Made by a program: the position numbers and the translations under genes. Positions 12,990 through 13,003 of a DNA stretch of 13,003 bases are shown in pieces. The notes beneath the pieces are model-generated. The model was given only the letters and a program-made list of their open reading frames with translations. It was not told where the DNA came from and ran no database searches. The stretch covers positions 1 through 13,003 of the forward strand of contig CASFWW010000039.1 in the NCBI GenBank assembly GCA_949298505.1, written 5' to 3'. The stretch's first letter is position 1, and each line of letters starts with the position of its first letter. This stretch comes from Ornithoclostridium sp949298505. GTDB lineage: Bacteria; Bacillota; Clostridia; Christensenellales; UBA3700.

Positions 12990-13003
12990 AAAATAAAAAA
13001 TAA

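Overview
The window looks like a piece of a Clostridia-type (Bacillota) chromosome, probably from a gut or similar anaerobic lineage. The reasons are a membrane diadenylate cyclase of the CdaA type, the comEC-holA pairing, an aspartokinase with two ACT domains, a BspA-type leucine-rich-repeat remnant, Shine-Dalgarno sites close to GGAGG, and AT-rich promoters and terminators around a GC-richer coding core. I cannot name a species from the sequence.

Layout. Positions 1-1080 hold no credible gene. They contain an array of palindromes spaced about 50 bp apart (1-483) and then three diverged copies of a roughly 145-170 bp multi-hairpin repeat (519-1075). From 1088 to 10487 every gene is on the minus strand, in two likely transcription units. 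The first to be transcribed, from the right, is ppa (pyrophosphatase), comEC, holA, a small membrane protein and an M28-peptidase-like lipoprotein. comEC/holA overlap by 4 bp as GTGA, and the next two junctions are 2-8 bp apart with the Shine-Dalgarno inside the upstream stop region. The second unit is cdaA, a DUF1015 gene and an aspartokinase; cdaA and DUF1015 overlap by 4 bp (ATGA), and the aspartokinase is 28 bp downstream. A tRNA-Leu(CAA) gene with a good promoter and terminator is divergent from ppa.

Right of the tRNA (10779-13003) the sequence looks like an accessory region. It has an exact 16-bp duplicate of the tRNA 3' end 206 bp downstream, a sigma-70-region-4-like regulator of a kind often carried on integrative elements, a BspA pseudogene fragment that still has its terminator, several strong inverted repeats and bulged hairpins, and a leader module seen both upstream of the sigma-like gene and at the right edge of the window.

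How the genes fit together. The core genes do housekeeping work: c-di-AMP synthesis, aspartate-family amino acid synthesis, pyrophosphate removal, replication clamp loading and DNA uptake. Two proteins look enzymatically degenerate: the M28-like lipoprotein lacks most zinc ligands and the proposed general base, and the ComEC C-terminal domain lacks the beta-lactamase-fold histidine motif. The most unusual material is the non-coding repeat architecture on both flanks.
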